Shown here in pieces: positions 7,239 through 14,031 of a stretch of 14,031 bases of DNA. The DNA is from Desulfovibrionaceae bacterium UBA3823 (lineage in GTDB: Bacteria > Desulfobacterota > Desulfovibrionia > Desulfovibrionales > Desulfovibrionaceae). The notes below the pieces were generated by a model. The model was not told where the DNA came from, made no database searches, and saw nothing but the letters and a program-made list of their open reading frames with translations. Position 1 is the stretch's first letter; each line of letters opens with the position of its first letter. Location of the stretch: contig DFDR01000234.1 in the NCBI GenBank assembly GCA_002369295.1, forward strand, positions 7,639 through 21,669, written 5' to 3'. Both the position numbers and the translations under genes were made by a program.

Positions 7239-9908
7239 ATGCTCACTGCTCAAGAAATCCGCCGCCGCTACCTCAAATTCTTTGAAAGGCACGGCCACGC
7301 CGCCGTTGAATCCGGACCGCTGATTCCGCCGAACGATCCCACTCTGCTCTTCACCAACGCCGGCATGGTCCAGTTCAAGAAATGCTTCACCGGCGAGGAA
7401 GACAGGGGCTACTCCCGCGCGACCACGGCACAGAAGTGCCTGCGCGTCTCCGGAAAGCACAACGACCTCGAGAACGTCGGCCGCACCGCGCGCCACCACA
7501 CCTTCTTCGAAATGCTCGGCAACTTCTCCTTCGGCGACTACTTCAAGCGCGAAGCCATCACCTGGGCCTGGGAGTTCTGCACCCAGGAACTGGAGCTGCC
7601 CAAGGACAAGCTCTGGGTTACCGTCTTCCGCGACGACGACGAGGCCGCCGACCTCTGGCACGAGATTGCGGGCCTGCCCTACGAGCGCATCGTGCGCATG
7701 GGGGAGAAGGACAACTTCTGGACCATGGGCGACACCGGCCCCTGCGGCCCCTGCTCGGAAATCTACATCGACCAGGGCGAAGACATGTCCTGCGGCCCCG
7801 ACTGCGGCATAGGCAAGTGCGACTGCGACCGCTTCCTTGAAATCTGGAACCTGGTCTTCACCCAGTTCGAACAGATGCCTGACGGCACCCGCGTGCCCCT
7901 CGCCAAGCCCAACATCGACACCGGCATGGGCCTCGAGCGCATCGCGGCCGTCTGCCAGGGCAAGCGCTCCAACTTCGACTGCGACCTCTTCCAGAGCATC
8001 ATCCAGCATGCCGCCAAGGTCGCCGGCGTCACCTACAGCTACAGCGCTCCCGATACCAACGACATCGACACCGCCCTGCGCGTCATTGCCGACCACAGCC
8101 GCGCCGCGGCCTTCCTTATCGCCGGCGGCACCCTGCCCTCCAACGAGAGCAGAGGCTACGTCCTGCGTCGCCTCATCCGCCGCGCCCTGCGCTTCGCCAC
8201 CCTCATGGGCGTGCACGAACCCTTCCTCTACAAGGTCGTGGGCAAGGTCATCGAGGTGATGGGCGAAGACTACCCCGAGCTCACGGAAAACGCCGACTTC
8301 ATTACCCGCGCCGTGCGCCAGGAGGAAATCCGCTTCTCCGACACCCTGGACAAGGGCCTGCGCATGCTCGACGGCGAAATCTGCGCCTGCAGGGAAAAGC
8401 ATGTCAGCGAGCTTCCCGGGGAGTTCTGCTTCCAGCTCTCCGACACCTACGGCTTCCCGCTCGACATCATCACCGACGTCTGCTGCAAGCAGGGCTTCAC
8501 CGTCGATACGGCCGGCTTCGACAGGCTCATGGCCGAGCAGCGCGCCCGCGCCCGCGAGAGCCAGAAGAAGCTCGGCCTCCTCGGCCAGGACGCCAGCGGC
8601 GGCAAGGGCATCTTCCAGCAGCTGGCCGACGACGGCATCGAAAGCGTCTTCACCGGCTACGGCACCCTGTCCGATGAAGGGCGCATCATTGCCCTGCTGG
8701 ACAAGGAGGGCGCTCCGGCCGACAGGCTGGCCGAAGGCGAGACGGGCTTTGCCGTTACCAACCGCACGCCCTTCTACGGCGAATCGGGCGGCCAGGCCGG
8801 CGACACCGGCACCATGGCCGACGGAGGCAGCCTTGCCGAGGTGACCACCACCCTCAAGCCCGCCCCGACCCTGCTCATCCACGCCATCAAGGTGATGCGC
8901 GGCGAAATCGCCATGGACAGGCAGGTAGCCCTTGCCGTTGACGCCGATCGCCGCATGGACACGGCCCGCAACCACTCCTGCACCCACCTTCTCCAGGCAG
9001 CCCTGCGCAAGGTGCTCGGCCCCCACGTCAAGCAGGCCGGCTCCCTTGTCGAGCCCGGCCGCCTGCGCTTCGACTTCAGCCACATACAGGCCATGACGCC
9101 TGATGAAATCGAGGCCGTTGAACGCGAGGTCAACGGCGCCATCATGGCCGACCTCGCCGTCTCGACCAGGGTCATGGACCACGACGAAGCCATGAAAAGC
9201 GGCGCCATGGCCCTTTTCGGCGAAAAGTACGGCTCCAAGGTCCGCGTGGTTTCCATGGGCGAGGGCGACGAGATCTACTCCAAGGAACTCTGCGGAGGCA
9301 CCCACCTCGCCCGCACCGGCCAGGCCGGCGGCTTCTTCATCCTTTCCGAGTCCGGCGTCGCCGCCGGCGTGCGGCGCATCGAGGCCGTCACCGGCTGGAA
9401 CGCCTTCGGGCATGCCGCCTGCATGCGCAAAAATCTTGCCTGCCTCGCCCACCAGCTCAAGGCTGCTCCCGAGCAGCTCGCCGACCGCCTCGAAGCCATG
9501 CAGGCCAAGCTGAAAAAGCTCGAGAAGGCAAGCGAGAAGGCCTCTGCGGCCAGCCTCAGCGGCGCCGACATTGCGGCCTCGGCCGAAGAGATTGGCGGCG
9601 TCAAGGTCGCCTGCGCCACCCTCGACGGCGTCAACGTCAAGGCCATGCGCAGCCTCATGGACGACGTGCGTTCCAGGATGCCCTCCGGCGTTGCGGCCCT
9701 CTTCTCCACGGAAGGAGAGAAGGTCTCCATCATCGTCTATGTGTCCAAGGATCTCCACGGCAGGTTCACCGCCCCGGCGCTCATCAAGGAAGCTGCGCCC
9801 CTCTGCGGCGGCTCCGGCGGCGGCCGTCCCGACCTGGCCCAGGCTGGCGGCACCAAGCCCGAAGGCGTGACTGCCGCCATTGCCAAGCTCAAAGAGCTGA
9901 TGGCATAG
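7239..9908 (+). CDS. alaS: Alanine-tRNA ligase
   Basis: 889 residues, near the usual 870-890. It charges tRNA-Ala and edits mischarged Ser and Gly. Order: catalytic class II core from the N terminus ([11 protein letters not shown], then motif 2 region ending [22 protein letters not shown]), anticodon-independent tRNA recognition domain, editing domain with zinc ligands His579 and His583 (HSCTH) and Cys685 and His689 (CGGTH), a Leu/Lys/Ala helical linker, and the C-Ala domain ending in a glycine-rich [12 protein letters not shown] segment. GGAG lies eight bases before the ATG. It follows recA by 84 bases and may be partly co-transcribed; this adjacency, without recX, is expected in this group. 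Confidence 0.98.
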   Translation: MLTAQEIRRRYLKFFERHGHAAVESGPLIPPNDPTLLFTNAGMVQFKKCFTGEEDRGYSRATTAQKCLRVSGKHNDLENVGRTARHHTFFEMLGNFSFGDYFKREAITWAWEFCTQELELPKDKLWVTVFRDDDEAADLWHEIAGLPYERIVRMGEKDNFWTMGDTGPCGPCSEIYIDQGEDMSCGPDCGIGKCDCDRFLEIWNLVFTQFEQMPDGTRVPLAKPNIDTGMGLERIAAVCQGKRSNFDCDLFQSIIQHAAKVAGVTYSYSAPDTNDIDTALRVIADHSRAAAFLIAGGTLPSNESRGYVLRRLIRRALRFATLMGVHEPFLYKVVGKVIEVMGEDYPELTENADFITRAVRQEEIRFSDTLDKGLRMLDGEICACREKHVSELPGEFCFQLSDTYGFPLDIITDVCCKQGFTVDTAGFDRLMAEQRARARESQKKLGLLGQDASGGKGIFQQLADDGIESVFTGYGTLSDEGRIIALLDKEGAPADRLAEGETGFAVTNRTPFYGESGGQAGDTGTMADGGSLAEVTTTLKPAPTLLIHAIKVMRGEIAMDRQVALAVDADRRMDTARNHSCTHLLQAALRKVLGPHVKQAGSLVEPGRLRFDFSHIQAMTPDEIEAVEREVNGAIMADLAVSTRVMDHDEAMKSGAMALFGEKYGSKVRVVSMGEGDEIYSKELCGGTHLARTGQAGGFFILSESGVAAGVRRIEAVTGWNAFGHAACMRKNLACLAHQLKAAPEQLADRLEAMQAKLKKLEKASEKASAASLSGADIAASAEEIGGVKVACATLDGVNVKAMRSLMDDVRSRMPSGVAALFSTEGEKVSIIVYVSKDLHGRFTAPALIKEAAPLCGGSGGGRPDLAQAGGTKPEGVTAAIAKLKELMA

Positions 9909-9934
9909 TTTCCCACGAACGCTGAATACTGCGT

Positions 9935-9964
9935 CCCAGCGCCCGCTCTGCCGCGGGCGCTGGG
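9935..9964 (+). terminator. Hairpin after alaS, probable terminator
   Basis: CCCAGCGCCCGC (9935-9946) pairs perfectly with GCGGGCGCTGGG (9953-9964) around a 6-base loop, 26 bases after the alaS stop. No T-tract follows, so termination would be weak or the hairpin could be for mRNA stability. It is also the first of several stem-loops in the ahbC leader. Confidence 0.5.
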
Positions 9965-10027
9965 CGAGCGACAACTACGCGACCCGAAACGCCGCCCTTC
10001 CGCGGCAGCTCGGAAGAGGAAGTCACT

Positions 10028-11212
10028 ATGATCGGCATTTCTAAACTCTACTGCGGCCAGGCCGAGGAGTCCGACGTCCTGCGGTACGGACGGGACTCCA
10101 GCAAGCTGCCATCCCACCTGCTCCAGTTCTCCAAGGACAAGAAGCCCGTCATCGTCTGGAACATGACCAAGCGCTGCAACCTGAGGTGCGTGCACTGCTA
10201 CGCCCAGGCTGTGGACGTCCACGGCAAGGACGACATCTCCACCGAAAAGGCCAAGGAGATGATCGATGATCTGGCGGCCTACGGCTGTCCCGTGATGCTC
10301 TTTTCCGGCGGCGAGCCCACGGTCCGCGAGGATCTCGTCGAGCTGGCCAGCCACGCCAAGGCAAAGGGCATGCGCGCCGTCATTTCCACCAACGGCACGC
10401 TCATCACCAAGCAGAAGGCCCGCGAGCTCAAGGGCGTCGGCCTCTCCTACGTCGGCATCTCCATGGACGGCATGGAGGAAGTCCACGACCGCTTCCGCGC
10501 CGTCAAGGGTGCCTTCAGAAAGGCCCTCGAGGGCCTTGCCAACTGCCAGGAGGAAGGCCTCAAGGTCGGCCTGCGCTTCACCATCAACAAGCGCAACGTG
10601 GACCAGATCCCCGGCATCTTCCAGCTGCTGAAGGACCACAATGTGCCGCGCGCCTGCTTCTACCACCTCGTCTACTCCGGCAGGGGCTCGTCCCTCATCG
10701 AGGAGGACCTCAACCACGCTGAAGCCAGGGCCTGCGTCGATCTCATCATCGACGAGACCCGCAAGTGCTTCGACGAAGGCAAGCCCAAGGAAATCCTCAC
10801 GGTGGACAACCACGCTGACGGTCCCTACCTGTGGATGCGCCTGAAGCGCGAAGATCCCAAGCGCGCCGAGGAGGTTTTCCGCCTCCTGCAGTACAACGAA
10901 GGCAACAACTCCGGGCGCGGCATCGGCTGCATCTCCTGGGACGGCAAGGTGCACGCCGATCAGTTCTGGCGCGAGCACGTCTTTGGCAACGTCCTGGAGC
11001 GCCCCTTCTCCCAGATCTGGGACGATCCCGCCATCGAGCTCCTGCACAAGATGAAGGACAAGAAGCGCTACGTGGGCGGGCGCTGCGCCAAATGCCAGTT
11101 CCTCAATATCTGCGGAGGCAACTTCCGAGCCCGCGCCGAAGCCTACTACGGCGACGAGTGGGCACAGGATCCGGCCTGCTACCTGACCGACGAGGAAATC
11201 GGCCTCAAGTAG
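10028..11212 (+). CDS. ahbC: 12,18-didecarboxysiroheme deacetylase, radical SAM (AhbC)
   Basis: 394 residues. In the siroheme-dependent heme route it removes the C2 and C7 acetate side chains of didecarboxysiroheme, giving iron-coproporphyrin III. The radical SAM cluster motif is CNLRCVHC (Cys50, Cys54, Cys57), followed by FSGGEPTVRED and STNGT in the TIM barrel. The C-terminal SPASM-like region (from about 300) has GCISWDG with Cys301, then Cys353, Cys356 and Cys362 in GRCAKCQFLNICGG, and Cys384, enough for a second iron-sulfur cluster. AGAGGAAG precedes the ATG by five bases. The assignment to AhbC and not a NirJ or other SPASM enzyme rests on strong motif similarity and on the neighbours hemB, ahbD and ahbA/B. 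No clear promoter is seen in its leader; an intrinsic terminator follows. Confidence 0.92.
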   Translation: MIGISKLYCGQAEESDVLRYGRDSSKLPSHLLQFSKDKKPVIVWNMTKRCNLRCVHCYAQAVDVHGKDDISTEKAKEMIDDLAAYGCPVMLFSGGEPTVREDLVELASHAKAKGMRAVISTNGTLITKQKARELKGVGLSYVGISMDGMEEVHDRFRAVKGAFRKALEGLANCQEEGLKVGLRFTINKRNVDQIPGIFQLLKDHNVPRACFYHLVYSGRGSSLIEEDLNHAEARACVDLIIDETRKCFDEGKPKEILTVDNHADGPYLWMRLKREDPKRAEEVFRLLQYNEGNNSGRGIGCISWDGKVHADQFWREHVFGNVLERPFSQIWDDPAIELLHKMKDKKRYVGGRCAKCQFLNICGGNFRARAEAYYGDEWAQDPACYLTDEEIGLK

Positions 11213-11233
11213 CCCCCAGCAAAAGCACCCGAC

Positions 11234-11263
11234 GGCTCCGGAGCTTCTCCGGAGCCTTTTTCT
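11234..11263 (+). terminator. Strong intrinsic terminator between ahbC and hemB
   Basis: GGCTCCGGAG (11234-11243) pairs perfectly with CTCCGGAGCC (11247-11256) around CTT, followed directly by TTTTTCT. It is a textbook rho-independent terminator 21 bases after the ahbC stop. No promoter-like pair is visible in the 39 bases before hemB. Confidence 0.9.
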
Positions 11264-11302
11264 AATTTTCCGCCCCCATCCAGGGCAGCAAGGAGATACA
11301 AG

Positions 11303-12289
11303 ATGAGCAGCTTCTTCCGCGGCAGGCGCATCCGCCAGACGCCGCAAATGCGCGACTTCTTCCGCGAAACGCCCCCGCTTCTCAAAGAAGACCTGATCAT
11401 GCCCTACTTCGTGGTGAACAGCGGCGACGCCTCTCTGGAACAGGAAATCGCCACCATGCCTGGCCAGTACCAGCTCTCCCTTGCCAAGCTGGAGGAACAC
11501 GTGGCCAAGGCCGTGGACATGGGCCTGAAGAACGTCATCCTCTTCGGCGTCCCCGCCAAGAAGGACGAGCAGGCCACCGGCGCCTGGAAGGAGGACGGCA
11601 TCATCCAGCGCGCCACCCGCCTGCTGAAGAAGCGCTTCCCCAGCCTCTTCGTCATCACCGACGTGTGCCTGTGCGAATATATGAGCCACGGCCACTGCGG
11701 CATCCTCGCCAAGAACGGCCAGGTGCTCAACGACCCCACGCTGGAGCTTTTGGCCAAGACCGCCGTGAGCCAGGCCAAGGCCGGCTCCGACATGGTGGCC
11801 CCCTCGGACATGATGGACGGGCGCGTGGCTGCCATCCGCGAGGCCCTCGACGGAGCCGGCCTCGCCAACACGCCGATCATGTCCTATGCCGCCAAGTTCG
11901 CCTCGGCCTACTACGGCCCCTTCCGCGATGCGGCCCAGTCCGCTCCTGCCTGCGGAGACCGCAAGTCCTACCAGATGGATCCCGGCAACGGGCGCGAGGC
12001 CATGCGCGAAGTCTTTGCCGACCTCGAGGAGGGCGCCGACGCCATCATCGTCAAGCCCGCCGGCCCCTACGGCGACATCCTGCGCCAAGTGCGCGACGCC
12101 GTGGACGTCCACGTCTGCGCCTACCAGGTGAGCGGCGAGTACGCCCTCATCCGCGCGGCCGGACTCAACGGCTGGGTGGACGAGGAGCGCGTCATGATGG
12201 AGTCCCTGCAGGGCCTCAAGCGCGGCGGCGCAGACAGCATCATCACCTATTTTGCCGAAACCATCCTCGCCAAGGGGCTTGCCCGATGA
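11303..12289 (+). CDS. hemB: Delta-aminolevulinic acid dehydratase (porphobilinogen synthase)
   Basis: 328 residues, the usual length. It condenses two 5-aminolevulinate molecules to porphobilinogen, the first common step to siroheme, heme and corrinoids. The two Schiff-base lysines are Lys198 in SYAAKFASAYYGPFRDA and Lys251 in IIVKPAGPYGDIL. The metal site DVCLCEYMSHGHCG has three cysteines (Cys122, Cys124, Cys132), which marks the zinc-dependent type; forms lacking these Cys use magnesium. Met stands where most have Thr in the YTSHGHCG stretch. AAGGAG lies seven bases before the ATG. Its TGA overlaps the ahbD ATG (ATGA), so the two are translationally coupled. The upstream ahbC is separated by a terminator. 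Confidence 0.97.
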   Translation: MSSFFRGRRIRQTPQMRDFFRETPPLLKEDLIMPYFVVNSGDASLEQEIATMPGQYQLSLAKLEEHVAKAVDMGLKNVILFGVPAKKDEQATGAWKEDGIIQRATRLLKKRFPSLFVITDVCLCEYMSHGHCGILAKNGQVLNDPTLELLAKTAVSQAKAGSDMVAPSDMMDGRVAAIREALDGAGLANTPIMSYAAKFASAYYGPFRDAAQSAPACGDRKSYQMDPGNGREAMREVFADLEEGADAIIVKPAGPYGDILRQVRDAVDVHVCAYQVSGEYALIRAAGLNGWVDEERVMMESLQGLKRGGADSIITYFAETILAKGLAR

Positions 12290-13449
12290 ACTGCCATCCC
12301 ATGCACGGCTGTCCGCACGGCCACGATGCCAAGGGCGGCATGCCGCAGGGCATGAAAGGGATGGGGCCCAAGACGCTCGAGGACGGCAGCCCCGCCTGCC
12401 GGCTCATCGCCTGGGAAGTCACGCGATCCTGCAACCTCGCCTGCAGGCACTGCCGCGCCGAGGCCCACCTTGAGCCCTACCCCGGCGAGCTCGACCACGA
12501 CGAAGCCATCCAGCTCATCGACACCTTCTCGCAGGTGGGCAATCCGCTTATCATCTTCACTGGCGGCGACCCCATGATGCGCAAGGACGTCTACGAGCTC
12601 GTGCGCTACGCCCACGACCGGGGCCACATCTGCGCCTTCTCGCCCAACGGCACCCTCATCGACGAGGCCTCGGCGAAGAAGATCCGCGATGCCGGCGTAG
12701 ACCGCGTGTCCATCTCCATCGATGCGGCCGATGCCGCAACGCACGACGCCTTCCGCTGCCGCAAGGGGGCCTTCGAGGCATCTCTCAACGGCATGCGCCT
12801 GCTCAAGGAAGCGGGCGTGCCCTTCCAGATCAACACGACCGTCACCAGAAACAACCTCGAGAGCTTCACGCGCATCTTCAACCTCTGCGAAGAGCTCGGA
12901 GCGGCGGCCTGGCACATCTTCCTGCTCGTCCCCATGGGCCGGGGCTCCGGTCTCGCCGACCAGGTCATCACGGCCGAGCAGTACGAAGAGGTGCTGCGCT
13001 GGTTCTACGGCTTCCGCAAGCAGACGAAGATGCAGCTCAAAGCCACCTGCGCGCCGCACTACTACCGCATCATGCGCCAGATGGCCAAGGAAGAGGGCGT
13101 GCCCGTCGATGCAAAGAACTTCGGCATGGACGCCCACACCCGCGGCTGCCTTGGCGGCACGGGCTTCTGCTTCATCAGCCACACCGGCATCGTCCAGCCC
13201 TGCGGCTACCTTACGCTGAACTGCGGCGACGTGCGCAAAACGCCCTTCCCGGAAATCTGGCGGACGAGCGAATACTTCAGGCAGTTCCGCGACCAGTCCT
13301 GCTACAAGGGCAAGTGCGGCGTGTGCGAATACCACAAGGTCTGTGGAGGTTGCCGCGCCAGGGCGTACAGCATCAACGGCGATCACCTTGGCGAGGAGCC
13401 CCTCTGCTCCTACATCCCCCAAGCCCTGAGGAAGAAGACCAATGCCTGA
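12286..13449 (+). CDS. ahbD: Heme b synthase, radical SAM (AhbD)
   Basis: 387 residues. AhbD oxidatively decarboxylates the two propionates of iron-coproporphyrin III to vinyl groups, the last step of the siroheme-dependent heme route. Radical SAM cluster motif CNLACRHC (Cys49, Cys53, Cys56), then FTGGDPMMRKD and SPNGT. The SPASM-like C terminus has Cys288, Cys295, Cys306, Cys313, Cys339, Cys344, Cys347, Cys353, Cys356 and Cys374, with GKCGVCEYHKVCGGCRARA as its centre. The first ~28 residues are unusual: four His, two Cys, many Met and Gly, before conserved sequence begins. The ATG at 12286 overlaps the hemB stop by four bases and has AAGGGG eight bases upstream; later in-frame ATGs at 12301 and beyond lack as good a site. 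Choice of AhbD over AhbC rests on sequence features plus gene order. Confidence 0.92.
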   Translation: MNCHPMHGCPHGHDAKGGMPQGMKGMGPKTLEDGSPACRLIAWEVTRSCNLACRHCRAEAHLEPYPGELDHDEAIQLIDTFSQVGNPLIIFTGGDPMMRKDVYELVRYAHDRGHICAFSPNGTLIDEASAKKIRDAGVDRVSISIDAADAATHDAFRCRKGAFEASLNGMRLLKEAGVPFQINTTVTRNNLESFTRIFNLCEELGAAAWHIFLLVPMGRGSGLADQVITAEQYEEVLRWFYGFRKQTKMQLKATCAPHYYRIMRQMAKEEGVPVDAKNFGMDAHTRGCLGGTGFCFISHTGIVQPCGYLTLNCGDVRKTPFPEIWRTSEYFRQFRDQSCYKGKCGVCEYHKVCGGCRARAYSINGDHLGEEPLCSYIPQALRKKTNA

Positions 13450-13918
13450 CGCCTACACCATGGACGCGACCGACAAGGCCCTGCTCGACATCCTGCAGTC
13501 CAACTACCCGCTGGTTCCCCGCCCCTACGCCGAGATGGGCTCCAAGGTGGGCATCAGCGAAGAAGAGGCTCTTGCCAGGGTGGTCAACCTGCGCAGGCAC
13601 AGAATCATCCGCCGCATGGGCGCGAACTTCCAGTCGAAGAAGCTAGGCTGGGTGTCCACCCTCTGCGCGGCCAAGGTGCCTGAGGACAAGATGGATTCCT
13701 TCGTCGAGGCCGTGAACGCCGAGCCGGGCGTCACGCACAACTACGAGCGCGAGAACGCCTACAACATCTGGTTCACCTTCATCGGCCCCTCGAGAGAACA
13801 TGTTCAGGAACGGCTCGACGCCATCACGGCCAAGACCGGCATCCCCATCCTCAACCTGCCAGCCACCAAGCTTTTCAAGATCCGCGTGGACTTCAAGATG
13901 GGCGGAGAAGAGGCCTAG
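13442..13918 (+). CDS. Siroheme decarboxylase subunit (AhbA/AhbB family, Lrp/AsnC-like)
   Basis: 158 residues. AhbA and AhbB together decarboxylate siroheme to 12,18-didecarboxysiroheme, the first step of this heme route. Residues about 7-58 form an AsnC-type winged helix with RRHRIIRRMGANF at its end, and the rest is a ferredoxin-like ligand domain with GVTHNYERENAYNIWFTF (96-113) holding the His and Tyr/Arg positions typical of these enzymes. The start overlaps the ahbD stop by eight bases and has GAGGAAG seven bases upstream; a second ATG at 13460 is less well placed. The name NirD/Lrp regulator is often given to such proteins, but the context argues for the enzyme. I cannot tell A from B by eye. 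No partner subunit follows: the next 86 bases are non-coding and a tRNA begins. Confidence 0.88.
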   Translation: MPDAYTMDATDKALLDILQSNYPLVPRPYAEMGSKVGISEEEALARVVNLRRHRIIRRMGANFQSKKLGWVSTLCAAKVPEDKMDSFVEAVNAEPGVTHNYERENAYNIWFTFIGPSREHVQERLDAITAKTGIPILNLPATKLFKIRVDFKMGGEEA

Positions 13919-13948
13919 GGAAAATTTGCGGGAAGCCACATTTTTCGC

Positions 13949-13977
13949 TTGCCAAAGTTCGGCCTTTCCTGTAAACA
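13949..13977 (+). promoter_or_regulatory. Probable sigma70 promoter for the tRNA gene
   Basis: TTGCCA (13949-13954) and TAAACA (13972-13977) are 17 bases apart in an AT-rich patch. Transcription would begin near 13984, about 21 bases before the mature tRNA 5' end. Confidence 0.55.
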
Positions 13978-14004
13978 CTCTTTTGTTCAACGCCACAAGG
14001 CAAT

Positions 14005-14031
14005 GCCGAGGTAGCTCAGTTGGTAGAGCAG
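14005..14031 (+). tRNA. tRNA gene, 5' part only (possibly tRNA-Phe)
   Basis: GCCGAGG acceptor strand, TA at positions 8-9, then a D arm with GCTC, loop AGTTGGTA and GAGC, cut by the window end before the anticodon. The acceptor GCCGAGG with this D arm is often seen in tRNA-Phe, but without the anticodon the identity is a guess. Confidence 0.85.

Noticed and set aside
9737..12112. A 791-codon open frame on the minus strand across the alaS end, ahbC and hemB
   Set aside because: Same antisense-shadow effect; the real genes on the plus strand have catalytic motifs and ribosome sites, and this frame has neither.
11665..12285. A longer ahbD reaching back through hemB
   Set aside because: The frame is open but overlaps hemB out of frame and gives an Arg/Pro-rich product; the ATGA overlap at 12286 with a ribosome site is the natural start.
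13930..13948. A terminator after the siroheme decarboxylase gene
   Set aside because: GCGGGAA can pair with TTTTCGC only by using two G-U pairs, and no T-tract follows the stem.

Overview
The window is GC-rich, with strong G/C preference at third codon positions, and looks like a chromosomal segment from a sulfate-reducing-type deltaproteobacterium of the Desulfovibrio/Mailhella/Bilophila kind. The clearest taxonomic pointer is the block ahbC-hemB-ahbD-ahbA/B, the siroheme-dependent route to heme, together with a recA-alaS pair that has no recX between them. There is no sign of phage, insertion sequence or CRISPR; this is mostly housekeeping DNA.

Left part (1-3720): the 3' end of a TM2-domain membrane protein runs into a convergent gene for an NFACT (RqcH/NEMF-like) protein on the minus strand. 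Upstream of that gene on the same strand lies a short DksA-type zinc-finger transcription factor with a good sigma70 promoter and its own intrinsic terminator. Endonuclease III (nth) is divergent from dksA. About 320 bases between nth and argB hold no gene I can defend.

Middle (3721-9964): a minus-strand pair encodes a PP-loop, tRNA-thiolation-like protein with a probable NFACT-R-type C-terminal domain and, 27 bases downstream, N-acetylglutamate kinase (argB). A 269-base divergent region carries a recA promoter with two near-identical 12-mers. Then recA and alaS follow, separated by a 14-bp perfect hairpin.

Right part (9965-14031): ahbC, hemB, ahbD and one siroheme-decarboxylase subunit gene. 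HemB makes porphobilinogen at the start of tetrapyrrole synthesis. The decarboxylase subunit, AhbC and AhbD act at the end (siroheme to didecarboxysiroheme to iron-coproporphyrin III to heme). hemB, ahbD and ahbA/B overlap and are surely co-transcribed; ahbC is separated from them by a strong intrinsic terminator. The window ends inside the 5' half of a tRNA gene preceded by its own likely promoter.

I do not see a wholly new system. The points most worth a second look are the PP-loop/NFACT-R protein near a second, unusual NFACT protein, the terminator that splits the heme block, the single siroheme-decarboxylase subunit, and the tandem sites in the recA promoter.
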